From the NCBI RefSeq assembly GCF_027945075.1, contig NZ_CP116034.1:2666001-2730000 (forward strand): a stretch of DNA of 64,000 nucleotides. The letters run 5' to 3'. A model generated the notes under the pieces. The model did not search any database. It worked only from the letters and a program-made list of their open reading frames with translations, and had not been told where the DNA came from. The DNA comes from Chryseobacterium sp. CY350. GTDB taxonomy: Bacteria > Bacteroidota > Bacteroidia > Flavobacteriales > Weeksellaceae. Below, piece by piece: positions 16,441 to 24,609 of the stretch (its first letter is position 1; each line of letters begins with the position of its first letter). The position numbers and the translations under genes were made by a program.

Positions 16441-17178
16441 TTACTCAAAAGGTTTTAATTCTAAAGGATTGTTATTCATTTCCTTTAGCTTTTCAAGTTT
16501 CTTCTCAAATTCCCGAGTTTGCTGTATCGGCATACCAGGAAAACTTGCGATTGAAAATTCTGAGTTATTTCTTGCCTTGAGATAATCTGATTTTGTAAGT
16601 TTTTTATAATTTTCTAAATTTATTTTTAAACTTATGTCCTGTTTTTTTAAATCTTCCAAGACAAATTTATATTCTCCAGTAGAATCCGAGATTTCAAATA
16701 TAAGTCCAGGCAAACCTCCAAATTTCGCAGGGCCAAGCTGAAAAGGATATTCTTTCGCAAAATATGCATTCCATTTCCTCCCATATTTCACTGTCGTGGC
16801 TAACTGGCAATAAACACCATTCACAAATTTTTTCTGACCTTCGATTTTCCATTTATAGACTACTCGCTCCTCATACGAAATACTTGTTTCTACATACTTT
16901 CCACTGACATGATATTTTTCATCAGAAAAAATAAATCGTTCTGGAAAGTAACTTCCGAAACCAAATTCTCCAGAATTTTCAGATTGGTAATTTATATCAG
17001 ATGCAAAATAAGAAGAGGAGTTTCCAAAAATAAAAGTGAAATTTTCATTTTTTAAGTTATTTTTACCCAAAACCATTGTGGCTCGGTAGTGAGCTATATA
17101 TTGACCAGATATTTTTATTTGGGCAAAACTTTTACTAAAAAGCGTAAATAGAATAAGAATTATAGTGATATTCCTCAT
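16441..17178 (-). CDS. GLPGLI family protein (second copy)
   Basis: A 245-residue exported protein: signal peptide MRNITIILILFTLFSKSFAQ, then YGRKWNAYFAKEYPF and the motif GGLPGLIFEISDS near 160-172. The start at 17178 is preferred over the ATG at 17208 because it begins the signal peptide. It is only distantly like the first GLPGLI protein (11952-12869) and has no barrel gene directly beside it; instead a 73-residue exported peptide gene lies upstream, separated by a 13-bp perfect hairpin. Confidence 0.85.
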   Translation of the reverse strand: MRNITIILILFTLFSKSFAQIKISGQYIAHYRATMVLGKNNLKNENFTFIFGNSSSYFASDINYQSENSGEFGFGSYFPERFIFSDEKYHVSGKYVETSISYEERVVYKWKIEGQKKFVNGVYCQLATTVKYGRKWNAYFAKEYPFQLGPAKFGGLPGLIFEISDSTGEYKFVLEDLKKQDISLKINLENYKKLTKSDYLKARNNSEFSIASFPGMPIQQTREFEKKLEKLKEMNNNPLELKPFE

Positions 17179-17192
17179 GGTACATAAATAAA

Positions 17193-17229
17193 AGTTTCTC
17201 AAAGACACTAAGGTAATCTTTGAGAAACT
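17193..17229 (-). terminator. Terminator or attenuator hairpin
   Basis: A perfect 13-bp stem AGTTTCTCAAAGA / TCTTTGAGAAACT with an 11-nt loop, followed on the reverse strand by TTTATTT. It lies 8 bp beyond the stop of the 73-residue gene and 15 bp before the GLPGLI start, so it may end the first transcript or attenuate read-through. Confidence 0.72.
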
Positions 17230-17237
17230 AAGTTAAA

Positions 17238-17459
17238 TTAACCGTTTAAATCAATTAAGATTATATTGGATTTTGGTACATAAACTCCGCAATTATAATA
17301 ATTGTTATACTGCATATATGTCTTTACTTGGTCGGCTGAGTAATTATCGGGAAAGCTTGCACTTTGAGAAGTCCCGCACGTTGTTGTCCATGTTACGTTA
17401 AATAACGCAAAAGACAAAAGAGATAAGCTTGTACAGCCTAATACTAAAAGTTTTTTCAT
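17238..17459 (-). CDS. Small exported Cys-containing peptide
   Basis: A 73-residue protein with a hydrophobic leader (MKKLLVLGCTSLSLLSFALF) and a short mature part containing WTTTCGTSQSASFPDNYSAD and NNYYNCGVYVP, with two Cys that may form a disulfide. The Cys at residue 9 does not sit in a convincing lipobox. I do not recognise a family. It lies upstream of a GLPGLI gene and could be its co-regulated partner. No peptide-modification genes are nearby, so a natural-product precursor role is not supported. Confidence 0.65.
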   Translation of the reverse strand: MKKLLVLGCTSLSLLSFALFNVTWTTTCGTSQSASFPDNYSADQVKTYMQYNNYYNCGVYVPKSNIILIDLNG

Positions 17460-17906
17460 GTTAAAATTTTTTAAAATTAATAATTAAATTTTCCCAGATC
17501 CGAAATTCTTTCTAGAATAAATTTCAAATCCGGATGATGCATCATTTATGACTTTTAAAAAGAAATACATTGTCAGCAAAGCGTCGCCAATGTTGCGCGA
17601 TTTTCTAATCTGATGTCATACTACAAACCTAACGAAAATTTTAAATAAAATATATACAATAAATTAAGCAATTATTGCTCGTTTTTATAACATTTCCTAT
17701 TTTTAATAACATTTTATTCGCATACTAATTTAATTTTACTTAATAAACTTCATAATAACAATATGAGTTGTTTGGTGACATAAGCCAAATCCTGAATTTA
17801 TATTGAGACTAAATAAAAAAATGATGAAGGTCATAGATTAAAAAGAACGTAATATCATTTATTGTATTTATATATTTAATAATTTTGTAACATAAAATAT
17901 ATAAGA
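17460..17906. other. Intergenic region between divergent genes
   Basis: About 447 bp with no gene. Near the 73-residue gene an imperfect hairpin pairs ATCCG-AAATT (about 17497-17507) with AATTT-CGGAT (about 17520-17536), a possible leader structure. A TAATTTTG box (17880-17887) lies 19 bp before the cupin gene; its TTG partner is 15 bp away, shorter than usual. Confidence 0.45.
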
Positions 17907-18791
17907 ATGGGGGTTATCTTAAAGCCTATAGATATTGTTGATGATATTACTCAGGAAGAGTTTCGTGAGAAATATCTAAAACCGAGAAAACCGGTGGTGA
18001 TCAAAAATATGGCCAGAAAATGGCCGGCTTACCAAAAATGGACGATGGATTATGTGAAGGAAGTGGTGGGTGACGTTACAGTTCCTCTATATGACAGCGC
18101 AAAAGCTGATCCGGCGGCTCCTATTAACACTCCGACTACAGAAATGAAGTTTGCAGATTACATAGATCTGATTCAGAAAGAACCTACCGATCTTAGGATT
18201 TTCTTTTTTGATCCCATCAAACGTGCCAACAAATTACTGGAAGATTATATCTCTCCTTCAGACTTAATGGGAGGATTTTTAGATAAATTTCCCTCTATGT
18301 TTTTCGGAGGAAAAGGTTCAGTGACGTTTTTACATTACGATATTGATTTAGCGCATATCTTCCACACCCATTTCAACGGAAGAAAACACGTACTTCTTTT
18401 CGAACAGAAATGGAGAGACAGATTATACAAACTTCCTTACGCCACGTATTCTCTGGAAGATTTTGATATTTCGAATCCAGATTTTGAAAAATTCCCCGCT
18501 CTTGACGGAGTTGAAGGAATTGAGTGTTTCCTGGAACATGGTGATACTTTATTCATGCCTACAGGTTGGTGGCACTGGATGAAATATCTGGACGGAAGTT
18601 TCTCACTTTCTCTTCGTGCATGGGACAAATCTTGGGCGGTAAAAGCAAACTCGCTTTGGAATCTTGCAGTTCAGAGAAATTTTGACAATGTCATGAAGGG
18701 ACGTTTCAAAAACAGATACATGGACTGGAAAGAGAAAAAAGCAGTCGAAAGAGCCAACTATGCTTTAAAAAAAGGTTTACCTAAAAGATAA
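17907..18791 (+). CDS. Cupin-like (JmjC) domain protein
   Basis: A 294-residue protein of the cupin_8/JmjC class of Fe(II)/2-oxoglutarate-dependent oxygenases. The N-terminal KPRKPVVIKNMARKWPAYQKW is the typical entry. The metal triad is visible as HYDID (HxD, about 142-144) and the distal His in MPTGWWHWM near 218. Family members hydroxylate proteins or tRNA, but the substrate here is unknown. It is a single gene followed by a strong terminator, with no signal peptide, hence cytosolic. Confidence 0.85.
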   Translation: MGVILKPIDIVDDITQEEFREKYLKPRKPVVIKNMARKWPAYQKWTMDYVKEVVGDVTVPLYDSAKADPAAPINTPTTEMKFADYIDLIQKEPTDLRIFFFDPIKRANKLLEDYISPSDLMGGFLDKFPSMFFGGKGSVTFLHYDIDLAHIFHTHFNGRKHVLLFEQKWRDRLYKLPYATYSLEDFDISNPDFEKFPALDGVEGIECFLEHGDTLFMPTGWWHWMKYLDGSFSLSLRAWDKSWAVKANSLWNLAVQRNFDNVMKGRFKNRYMDWKEKKAVERANYALKKGLPKR

Positions 18792-18824
18792 AAAATACGC
18801 TTCATATTCTGGAGCGTATTTTTA
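18791..18824 (+). terminator. Terminator after the cupin gene
   Basis: The stem AAAATACGCT / AGCGTATTTT with a TCATATTCTGG loop and T-rich tail starts at the stop codon. Confidence 0.85.
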
Positions 18825-18930
18825 TTTTGAAAATTTAATTAATTATTCAAAGGCAATTTTTTTCAACATTTCTAGTTAATAACAGGTTTGTCGACATTAA
18901 GAAAAGCATGAGCCTGAAATAATACCACAT

Positions 18931-19680
18931 TTATTTCAATTTAACATTATAATTATTTCTTCCTTTTTCGTTTGGATATAAAGAAGGAAGCGGATCGCTC
19001 TGCCAGAATTGTTTTGTATCAATATTCATTATTGATAAAGCTCCTGTGAAAGCTGCGCCTGTATCAAGATTCCAGATATTGGCTTTATTGACAGGAGTTT
19101 GTATTCCTAAATGTAAAGTTGGAGTATGACCGATAAAAATTTCTTTATATAAAAGCAGCCTTTTCGGATATAAATTTGAATTCTTTTCTAATTTCTTATC
19201 CATTGCTACCGCTGTTTCCCAAAGTGTTCTGTCCCATCGGTAATTACTTGTATAGACTTCCTTTTCAGGACCATGCATTGAGGAATAACCCGCGTGAATA
19301 AACAAACGATTTTCTTGGTCAACATAATAATTTTTCATTTTTTGAAAAAACTTCAGATGAATTTCCAAAACTTCTAATGAATAATCAGAATAGCTGTTTA
19401 CAGTACTTTGTCCACCATTTAAAAGCCAAACATCAGGATCAGTGCCGAGTGAAAGCCAATCTTCTGCCCATGCATCGTGATTTCCTTTTATGAAAACACA
19501 TTCCTGCTTTTTGGAAAGTTCTATTAAAAACTGGCTGATTTGGGAAGATTCGCTCCAACCGTCCACATAATCTCCCAAGAAAATCAATTTATCATTTTCG
19601 GTGACATCGGCTCTTTCCAAAACCTGTTTCAAAGCTTTGAATCCTCCGTGAATGTCACCGACTACTAATGTTCTTTTCAT
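18931..19680 (-). CDS. PPP-family metallophosphoesterase
   Basis: A 249-residue calcineurin-like phosphatase with all metal-binding blocks: GDIHGG (8-13), GDYVDG (about 36-41), GNHD (about 68-71), IHAGY (about 123-127) and GHTP (about 185-188). This set is typical of bacterial serine/threonine phosphatases and of diadenosine tetraphosphatase or polynucleotide-phosphatase relatives, so the substrate may be a protein, nucleotide or RNA end. Last gene of the ADP-ribose cluster; its ATG overlaps the stop of the 67-residue gene by 4 bp. A role in removing the phosphate left after KptA action is a hypothesis only. Confidence 0.9.
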   Translation of the reverse strand: MKRTLVVGDIHGGFKALKQVLERADVTENDKLIFLGDYVDGWSESSQISQFLIELSKKQECVFIKGNHDAWAEDWLSLGTDPDVWLLNGGQSTVNSYSDYSLEVLEIHLKFFQKMKNYYVDQENRLFIHAGYSSMHGPEKEVYTSNYRWDRTLWETAVAMDKKLEKNSNLYPKRLLLYKEIFIGHTPTLHLGIQTPVNKANIWNLDTGAAFTGALSIMNIDTKQFWQSDPLPSLYPNEKGRNNYNVKLK

Positions 19681-19880
19681 TTAAATCTTTTGTGATAATT
19701 CGGACAAGATTCAACAATTTCCATTGCTTCTATTAATCTGCAGTTTTTATGCTCGATAATGAAATATAAAACATGTACAGTTCCTGCTCCTTTGCCAAAC
19801 AATTCATTAACTTTTTTCTTTAAATCATCTTTCTCGGGAGAAAAGTCTTTTACTTCTTCGTCAAATTCTTTAGTTGTCAT
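19677..19880 (-). CDS. Small conserved-context protein, unknown
   Basis: A 67-residue protein overlapping its neighbours on both sides by 4 bp (ATGA-type overlaps), which strongly supports real translation. It is charged at the N-terminus (EVKDFSPEKDDLKKKVNELF) and has a hydrophobic middle (VHVLYFIIEH) and a C-terminal Cys-containing segment (EIVESCPNYHKRF). No family recognised. The context suggests a subunit or adaptor of the KptA-phosphatase pair. Confidence 0.7.
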   Translation of the reverse strand: MTTKEFDEEVKDFSPEKDDLKKKVNELFGKGAGTVHVLYFIIEHKNCRLIEAMEIVESCPNYHKRFK

Positions 19881-20422
19881 CTCGAAATGTATTTTGCATC
19901 AACAAAATCTGTCAGCCAAACATTATTTTCGGAAAGATAAAATTCTATTCCGTCTTTGAACATTACTTTTGTTTTAATAGTAAGAATAATTGGTTTTCCG
20001 TGGCGCATTCCTACGCTGGTAGCAGTTTCTTTATCTTGACTTAAATGAACGTGTTGGCGGCTTCTTTTCTCAATACCTTTTTCTAAAATAGATTCGATAT
20101 TACTTTGAGCTGTTCCGTGATACAAAAATTCAGGTGGTTGTTGTGGAATTAAAGCCAGATTAATCTCAACTGAATGTCCCTGACTGGCTCTGATTCTTGT
20201 TTTATCTTCATTAAAAGCAAAACGCTTTTTTTCGTTAGTTTGTACGATTTCATCTAATTCTTCAAAGGTAAAGCCTTCATAAGAATCTCTTTTTGATTTT
20301 GTGATTAATTCATCAACATCTGCCCATCCATTTTCATCCAAATTCAAATTGATGAGTTCGGGATGATGCCTGAGAACATAGCTCAGGAATTTGCTTAATT
20401 TTTTCTTATGTTGTTCGTTCAT
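19877..20422 (-). CDS. kptA: RNA 2'-phosphotransferase (Tpt1/KptA)
   Basis: A 181-residue KptA. The enzyme uses NAD+ to remove an internal 2'-phosphate from RNA, releasing nicotinamide and ADP-ribose 1'',2''-cyclic phosphate. It has the N-terminal KLSKFLSYVLRHHPELINL (catalytic Arg-His), the winged-helix ENGWADVDELI, and the ART-like domain with FLYHGTA, RQHVHLS and VGMRHGKP blocks; all tetrad positions seem present. Length is standard. It sits among ADP-ribose-handling genes, so its product may feed the macrodomain and phosphatase. Bacteria rarely make 2'-phosphate junctions, so its substrate here is open. Confidence 0.95.
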   Translation of the reverse strand: MNEQHKKKLSKFLSYVLRHHPELINLNLDENGWADVDELITKSKRDSYEGFTFEELDEIVQTNEKKRFAFNEDKTRIRASQGHSVEINLALIPQQPPEFLYHGTAQSNIESILEKGIEKRSRQHVHLSQDKETATSVGMRHGKPIILTIKTKVMFKDGIEFYLSENNVWLTDFVDAKYISR

Positions 20423-20432
20423 GGTTTGAGCT

Positions 20433-21398
20433 TTATCTCATTATTTTTTTCTCTAATTTATTACATAAGTTTTCAATATCCTCCTTCCTCACTAATTCAG
20501 CAATCCATTCTTCAGGAATATCTTCAAAACCATAATAAATTCCTGCAATTCCACCTGTGATCGCTCCGGTTGTGTCGGTGTCTTCTCCTAAATTGACTGC
20601 TTTCAAAACTGCTTCTGAATAACTTTCCGAGTTTAGGAAACACCATAAAGAGGCTTCTAGGCTGTGAAGAACGTAGCCTGAAGAACTTATTTCTTCCTCT
20701 TGCAAAATATGTAACGGAGCAACATCGTATTCACCAACTTTTAATTCTAAAATTCGGTGGAATTTATCCATTTCATTTTGAGAACAAATCGGATTCTGAA
20801 CCAAAAAGTTTCGCACTTTTTCCTGCATTGTTTTATATGCGTCCCATTTATCTTTTCCTGTCAGAATTTCTAAAGCCAATTCCAAATAAATAAAACAAGC
20901 CAAGGCAGACCGAATATGTCCATGTGTAATACTAGAAACATCTTTCGTTATTTCAAAGCGCTTTTCAATTGGAAAATCTTTAATATAAAATAATAGTGGC
21001 AAAACTCTCATCAAAGAACCATTGCCATTATTAAACTCCGAGGTTCCGCCGCATAATGTTGGAGAAGTTCCTTTGCTAATTCTGTGAATCGCTTGTAAAG
21101 TAGCAATTCCAATATCGAAAACTCTTCCGTGTGGAGTCCAGATTTCGGCATTATACCATTGTAAGAATTTTGTAGATATATCTTCCAAATCATAACCTTT
21201 GCAAAGGCTATCCGCAAGACATAACGTTAAAGAACCATCATCACTCCACGTTCCAGCAGGTTGATGATGAGTTCCTAAAGCTCTCATTTTTGTAACAGGT
21301 GAACGTTTCAATTGTTCACGGCTTCTAAATTCCACAGGAACACCCAAAGCATCACCAATACAAACCCCGAATATTCCGGCTTTTACAATATTTTCCAT
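20433..21398 (-). CDS. ADP-ribosylglycohydrolase (DraG/ARH family)
   Basis: A 321-residue ARH-fold hydrolase that removes ADP-ribose from proteins or other acceptors using two Mg2+ ions. Metal-binding blocks are clear: GVCIGDALGVPVEF near 13-26, TWSDDGSLTL near 50-59, and GEDTDTTGAITGGIAG near 280-295. It ends one base inside the sirtuin start, so translation is coupled. Relatives act on arginine-, serine- or nucleic-acid-linked ADP-ribose; which applies is not visible. Placement with a PARG-like protein and a macrodomain gives three different ADP-ribose-removing folds in one operon. Confidence 0.94.
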   Translation of the reverse strand: MENIVKAGIFGVCIGDALGVPVEFRSREQLKRSPVTKMRALGTHHQPAGTWSDDGSLTLCLADSLCKGYDLEDISTKFLQWYNAEIWTPHGRVFDIGIATLQAIHRISKGTSPTLCGGTSEFNNGNGSLMRVLPLLFYIKDFPIEKRFEITKDVSSITHGHIRSALACFIYLELALEILTGKDKWDAYKTMQEKVRNFLVQNPICSQNEMDKFHRILELKVGEYDVAPLHILQEEEISSSGYVLHSLEASLWCFLNSESYSEAVLKAVNLGEDTDTTGAITGGIAGIYYGFEDIPEEWIAELVRKEDIENLCNKLEKKIMR

Positions 21399-22084
21399 TA
21401 GGCTAGATTTACAAGCTTATCAAATAACAATTTCATTCCCTTTGTTGCGGTCTCTTTCATTAAAACAGCTCTTTGTCCGTACCCAAAACCTGTTTCGTTA
21501 GGATTGATCACAATCAACAAGCAGTCATCTTTGATTTCGTGGATTAATCCAGCCGCCGGATACACCTGCAGAGAAGTTCCGATTACCAAAAAAACATCTG
21601 CTTCTTTTGCTTTTTCTGTTGCTTCTTTCATCAAAGGAACATCTTCCCCGAACCAAACGATAAAAGGACGCAATTGCGCTCCGTCTTCTGCTTTGTCGCC
21701 AATTTTAATGTCATCTTTTTGTTCATAAATCAAGCTTTTATTATTGCACGAACAAGATTTAAACAATTCTCCGTGAAGATGAATGATATTTTTTGAACCA
21801 GCTCTTTCGTGTAAATCATCGATGTTTTGAGTGATAATTTGAACCTCAAAATGTTTTTCTAATTCTGCTATTAATTTGTGTGCATCATTGGGTTCTACTT
21901 CATGAAGCTGGCGTCGTCTTTGGTTGTAAAATTCCAGAACCAATTCTCGGTCTTTTCTCCAGCCTTCCGGACTTGCCACATCCGTTAAACTGTGATTTTC
22001 CCAAAGACCATCTCCGTCTCTGAATGTTTTTATTCCGCTTTCGGCGCTAATTCCTGCACCGCTTAATATGGTTAGTTTTTTCAT
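21398..22084 (-). CDS. cobB: Sir2-family NAD-dependent protein deacylase
   Basis: A 228-residue sirtuin. The Rossmann entry LSGAGISAESGIKTFRDGDG, QNIDDLHERAG and the catalytic HLHGEL (His about 110) are intact. The FYNQRRR block carries the Tyr-x-x-Arg pair of class III sirtuins (SIRT5-like), suggesting desuccinylase/demalonylase or broad deacylase activity. The zinc Cys are reduced to CSC, so the zinc knuckle is partial, as in many class III bacterial members. It consumes NAD+ and yields O-acyl-ADP-ribose, a macrodomain substrate, which fits the neighbouring genes. It overlaps both neighbours by 1-4 bp. Confidence 0.92.
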   Translation of the reverse strand: MKKLTILSGAGISAESGIKTFRDGDGLWENHSLTDVASPEGWRKDRELVLEFYNQRRRQLHEVEPNDAHKLIAELEKHFEVQIITQNIDDLHERAGSKNIIHLHGELFKSCSCNNKSLIYEQKDDIKIGDKAEDGAQLRPFIVWFGEDVPLMKEATEKAKEADVFLVIGTSLQVYPAAGLIHEIKDDCLLIVINPNETGFGYGQRAVLMKETATKGMKLLFDKLVNLA

Positions 22085-23121
22085 TTGTTCTTAATTATTT
22101 CATCATATTTAAAATCTTTGTAAGGATAAAAAACAATATTTTCACTATCATTATCAACATAGGTAATTAAAGATTCAGCAAGTGTAACATGTTGCTCATC
22201 ATTTTTTGGATAAACATCTAAAATATCTTTAACAATTTTATTGTTGTACAGATATAGTGTGTAATTTTCTTTATTACAAAATTTTTCTTCAAAGCTTAAA
22301 ATAAATTCTTTCAAAACACTTTCATTTTCAGAGCCTTTATAAAAGATATAATATGATTCGTGAGATACATTCATTCTATGTTGTAAAATCTCAAATTCGA
22401 ACTTATCTATGTTATGTAATAGTTTTCTTTTAGTTTCATTTATTAATTTAAAATCCAATTCAAAATTTGAAGGAAATACTTCATAAAATTTAACATCCAT
22501 ATCTTTAAAAAGTCTATAAAAAGACTCTTTGATTATATCTGGAGTTTTTATTCCAAAATAAATTCCTGTGATTGATGATTGATGAAACTTTTTCATTCCA
22601 TATTTATCAAAAATCAATCTAACTTCCTTTTCATGTTGCCATGTAGATTTTTTTGTGGCAAACATTTTTTTGATAAAATTATTCTGTAAGTTGCTCATAT
22701 CTTCCACACCTAATGTTGGAATATTATCTTTATAATCAACCTTAAACTGATATTGAAAATCAAAGTTTTGACCTTTATCAACTAATTTCTCTAAATCATA
22801 TTCTATACAATATCCTGAATATGAACTTGCATAGTAAGCCCATAATTGTTCATTTAAAAAATCTGTACTCAAACAATAAACACCTATTTCTTCTTTAAAA
22901 TTTAAAACTTCTTTAAACTGAGTTTCAAAATTATCTAACTCTTTAAATGGGAACAAAATCTTTAATATTTTTATTAATTGAGATATTTCTTCATTAAAAT
23001 AAATATCAAAAGGGTCATTCAACATTGTATAATTTGATGAATAGAAAGAATTATTCTTAATAGTTTCAAAATCTCTTTCAAAAACATCCTTTTCTATTGA
23101 TCTATATTTATAAACTTTCAT
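22081..23121 (-). CDS. DUF2971 family protein
   Basis: A 346-residue protein. The N-terminal KVYKYRS, the LNDPFDIYFNE block (about 37-47), the LSTDFLNEQLWAYYASSYSGY block (about 104-125) and GYCIEYDL are hallmarks of DUF2971, a family frequent in bacterial accessory and defence loci with no proven biochemistry. The C-terminal 120 residues go beyond the usual domain and are Asp/Glu/Tyr-rich. The gene is noticeably more AT-rich than its operon neighbours, which may mean a later arrival. It overlaps the sirtuin start by 4 bp and follows the PARG-like gene by 20 bp. Confidence 0.85.
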   Translation of the reverse strand: MKVYKYRSIEKDVFERDFETIKNNSFYSSNYTMLNDPFDIYFNEEISQLIKILKILFPFKELDNFETQFKEVLNFKEEIGVYCLSTDFLNEQLWAYYASSYSGYCIEYDLEKLVDKGQNFDFQYQFKVDYKDNIPTLGVEDMSNLQNNFIKKMFATKKSTWQHEKEVRLIFDKYGMKKFHQSSITGIYFGIKTPDIIKESFYRLFKDMDVKFYEVFPSNFELDFKLINETKRKLLHNIDKFEFEILQHRMNVSHESYYIFYKGSENESVLKEFILSFEEKFCNKENYTLYLYNNKIVKDILDVYPKNDEQHVTLAESLITYVDNDSENIVFYPYKDFKYDEIIKNK

Positions 23122-23141
23122 ACTAATTCTCTTAAATTTTA

Positions 23142-23960
23142 TTATACAATAATTTCTTCAAACGGTTTTATCATTTCTTCTTTCTTCGTCAGAACTGCAA
23201 AAACCACTCTTTCAAATTTATTTTTATACTTTCCGTGAAGATGCTTTTTAAATAATTCTGCAATTTCTCTCGGATCATTTTTAAAAACACCACATCCCCA
23301 AGCTCCTAAAATCAATGTTTCGTTTCCTTGATGTAAAGCTAAAGACAGCATTTTATCCATTCTCACATCCATTGCTCCGAAAATCTCACTCACTCTTTCC
23401 GGTTCCTGTTGCTTTACAACACCTGCATTTACGGCAGGAGAAGTAATGAAATTGCACAGAACAGGTTTAACCAGCAATTCTCCTTTTTCTTTTCTAAAAA
23501 CCGGAACCTTTGGACTGTAAATCATCATATCAGTATAAAAACAGGACTTCATTGCACGATGAGTTTTATAATAATCATCTGCCTGAAGCTGTGTTTCATA
23601 CAGCGCAGAAGTTCTTGCCAAACTTTCTTCCTGTGCTTCCGCTCCGTTGATAAAACCACCGCCCGGATTTTTTGATGATGCGAAATTCAGACACATTAAT
23701 TTTTCCTGATTTTCTTCTTCGGATAATTTTAAAATTGCTTTTAATGAACTGCAGTTCCTAGTTTCAAATGTTGTTTCAAAATCGGCTTTCGGAAGTTCAT
23801 TTTTCGTCATTTCCGAAAGTTCTTCAGATGAAAACAATACGGTTTCTTTTTTAGAGATTTCCAGTTCGTTTTCTATATTTATTTTTTCGTTGTTTTCGTT
23901 TATATAATATTTCTTGGCTAAGATGTCTAATGTATCTTTTGCCATTTCTTTATTTGTCAT
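23142..23960 (-). CDS. TIGR02452 family (bacterial PARG-like) protein
   Basis: A 272-residue macrodomain-fold protein. The signature SKNPGGGFINGAEAQEESLA (about 95-114) is the bacterial poly(ADP-ribose) glycohydrolase motif GGG-x6-QEE, where the paired Glu are catalytic. Downstream GAWGCGVFKNDPREIAELF (about 223-241) matches the phosphate-binding loop of microbial PARGs. It likely removes ADP-ribose from protein or nucleic acid. Start and length fit the family. It lies 18 bp downstream of the macrodomain gene. Confidence 0.92.
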   Translation of the reverse strand: MTNKEMAKDTLDILAKKYYINENNEKINIENELEISKKETVLFSSEELSEMTKNELPKADFETTFETRNCSSLKAILKLSEEENQEKLMCLNFASSKNPGGGFINGAEAQEESLARTSALYETQLQADDYYKTHRAMKSCFYTDMMIYSPKVPVFRKEKGELLVKPVLCNFITSPAVNAGVVKQQEPERVSEIFGAMDVRMDKMLSLALHQGNETLILGAWGCGVFKNDPREIAELFKKHLHGKYKNKFERVVFAVLTKKEEMIKPFEEIIV

Positions 23961-23978
23961 TTCAATTAGTTTTTAGTT

Positions 23979-24452
23979 TTATTCAAAATCGTAAACATAT
24001 ACTTCCACATTATTTTTCAACATTGTTCTTTCAATAATCGGTTCAATTTCTTCCCAATTTCCTCCTGCTAAACCGCAACCGATTCTTGGCATATGTACAA
24101 TTGTATTTAATTTTAAAGCTTCATCAGTTAATTTCTCTAAACATTTTTCTACAGCTTCATATCTAATTGGAGCTATTCCTTTGGAATTTGAGATCGTTTT
24201 ATGTTGACCGATCATATTACAAACCCAAACATCTTGTTCAACTTGAACTATTTGAATTTCTCCAAGATGGAAATTTTGTTTATTTTTAAACCATTCTCTA
24301 TATTCAGTTTCTGGTTGCTTCCATCTTTTAGAAATTGCCATTACAAAACCTTTTCCCCAGCCTCCGATATCGTTGCAGATATGAATGATGATTTTATTTC
24401 CTTTTATATGAGGATTTGTTGCATCTCCTTTTAAATAATTTATAGTTTCCAT
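23979..24452 (-). CDS. Macrodomain (Appr-1''-p processing) protein
   Basis: A 157-residue single macrodomain. ADP-ribose-binding blocks are visible: KGDATNPH (about 8-15), IIHICNDIGGWGKGFVMAIS (about 21-40) and MPRIGCGLAGGNWEEI (about 121-136). Close relatives remove the 1''-phosphate from ADP-ribose-1''-phosphate, the step after KptA and cyclic-phosphate opening, or de-ADP-ribosylate macromolecules (TARG1/ALC1-like; the GGWGKGF and IGCGLAGG forms resemble those). First gene of the downstream half of the cluster; a REP-like repeat lies in the 157-bp gap before it. Confidence 0.93.
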   Translation of the reverse strand: METINYLKGDATNPHIKGNKIIIHICNDIGGWGKGFVMAISKRWKQPETEYREWFKNKQNFHLGEIQIVQVEQDVWVCNMIGQHKTISNSKGIAPIRYEAVEKCLEKLTDEALKLNTIVHMPRIGCGLAGGNWEEIEPIIERTMLKNNVEVYVYDFE

Positions 24453-24490
24453 GGTTAAATAATGTGTTTTTTATTTTAATAATCTTGTTC

Positions 24491-24559
24491 TTTAAGTTTT
24501 GGCTAAAGCCGTTGAAGTTTAGTCATTATTAAAATGGGCTAAAGCCCATTCCTATTGAT
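24491..24559. repeat. REP-like repeat, copy 1
   Basis: A 69-bp element TTTAAGTTTTGGCTAAAGCC...GGGCTAAAGCCC...ATTGAT, matched by a second copy at 27129-27198 in the same orientation. It contains two short hairpins, GGCT-AA-AGCC and ATGGGCT-AA-AGCCCAT. It lies in the only sizeable gap within the ADP-ribose cluster. Confidence 0.8.
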
Positions 24560-24609
24560 TTGTGATTTTGCATTTAATTTATTTCTTTTAAAATTAATCA
24601 ATATTCTTA

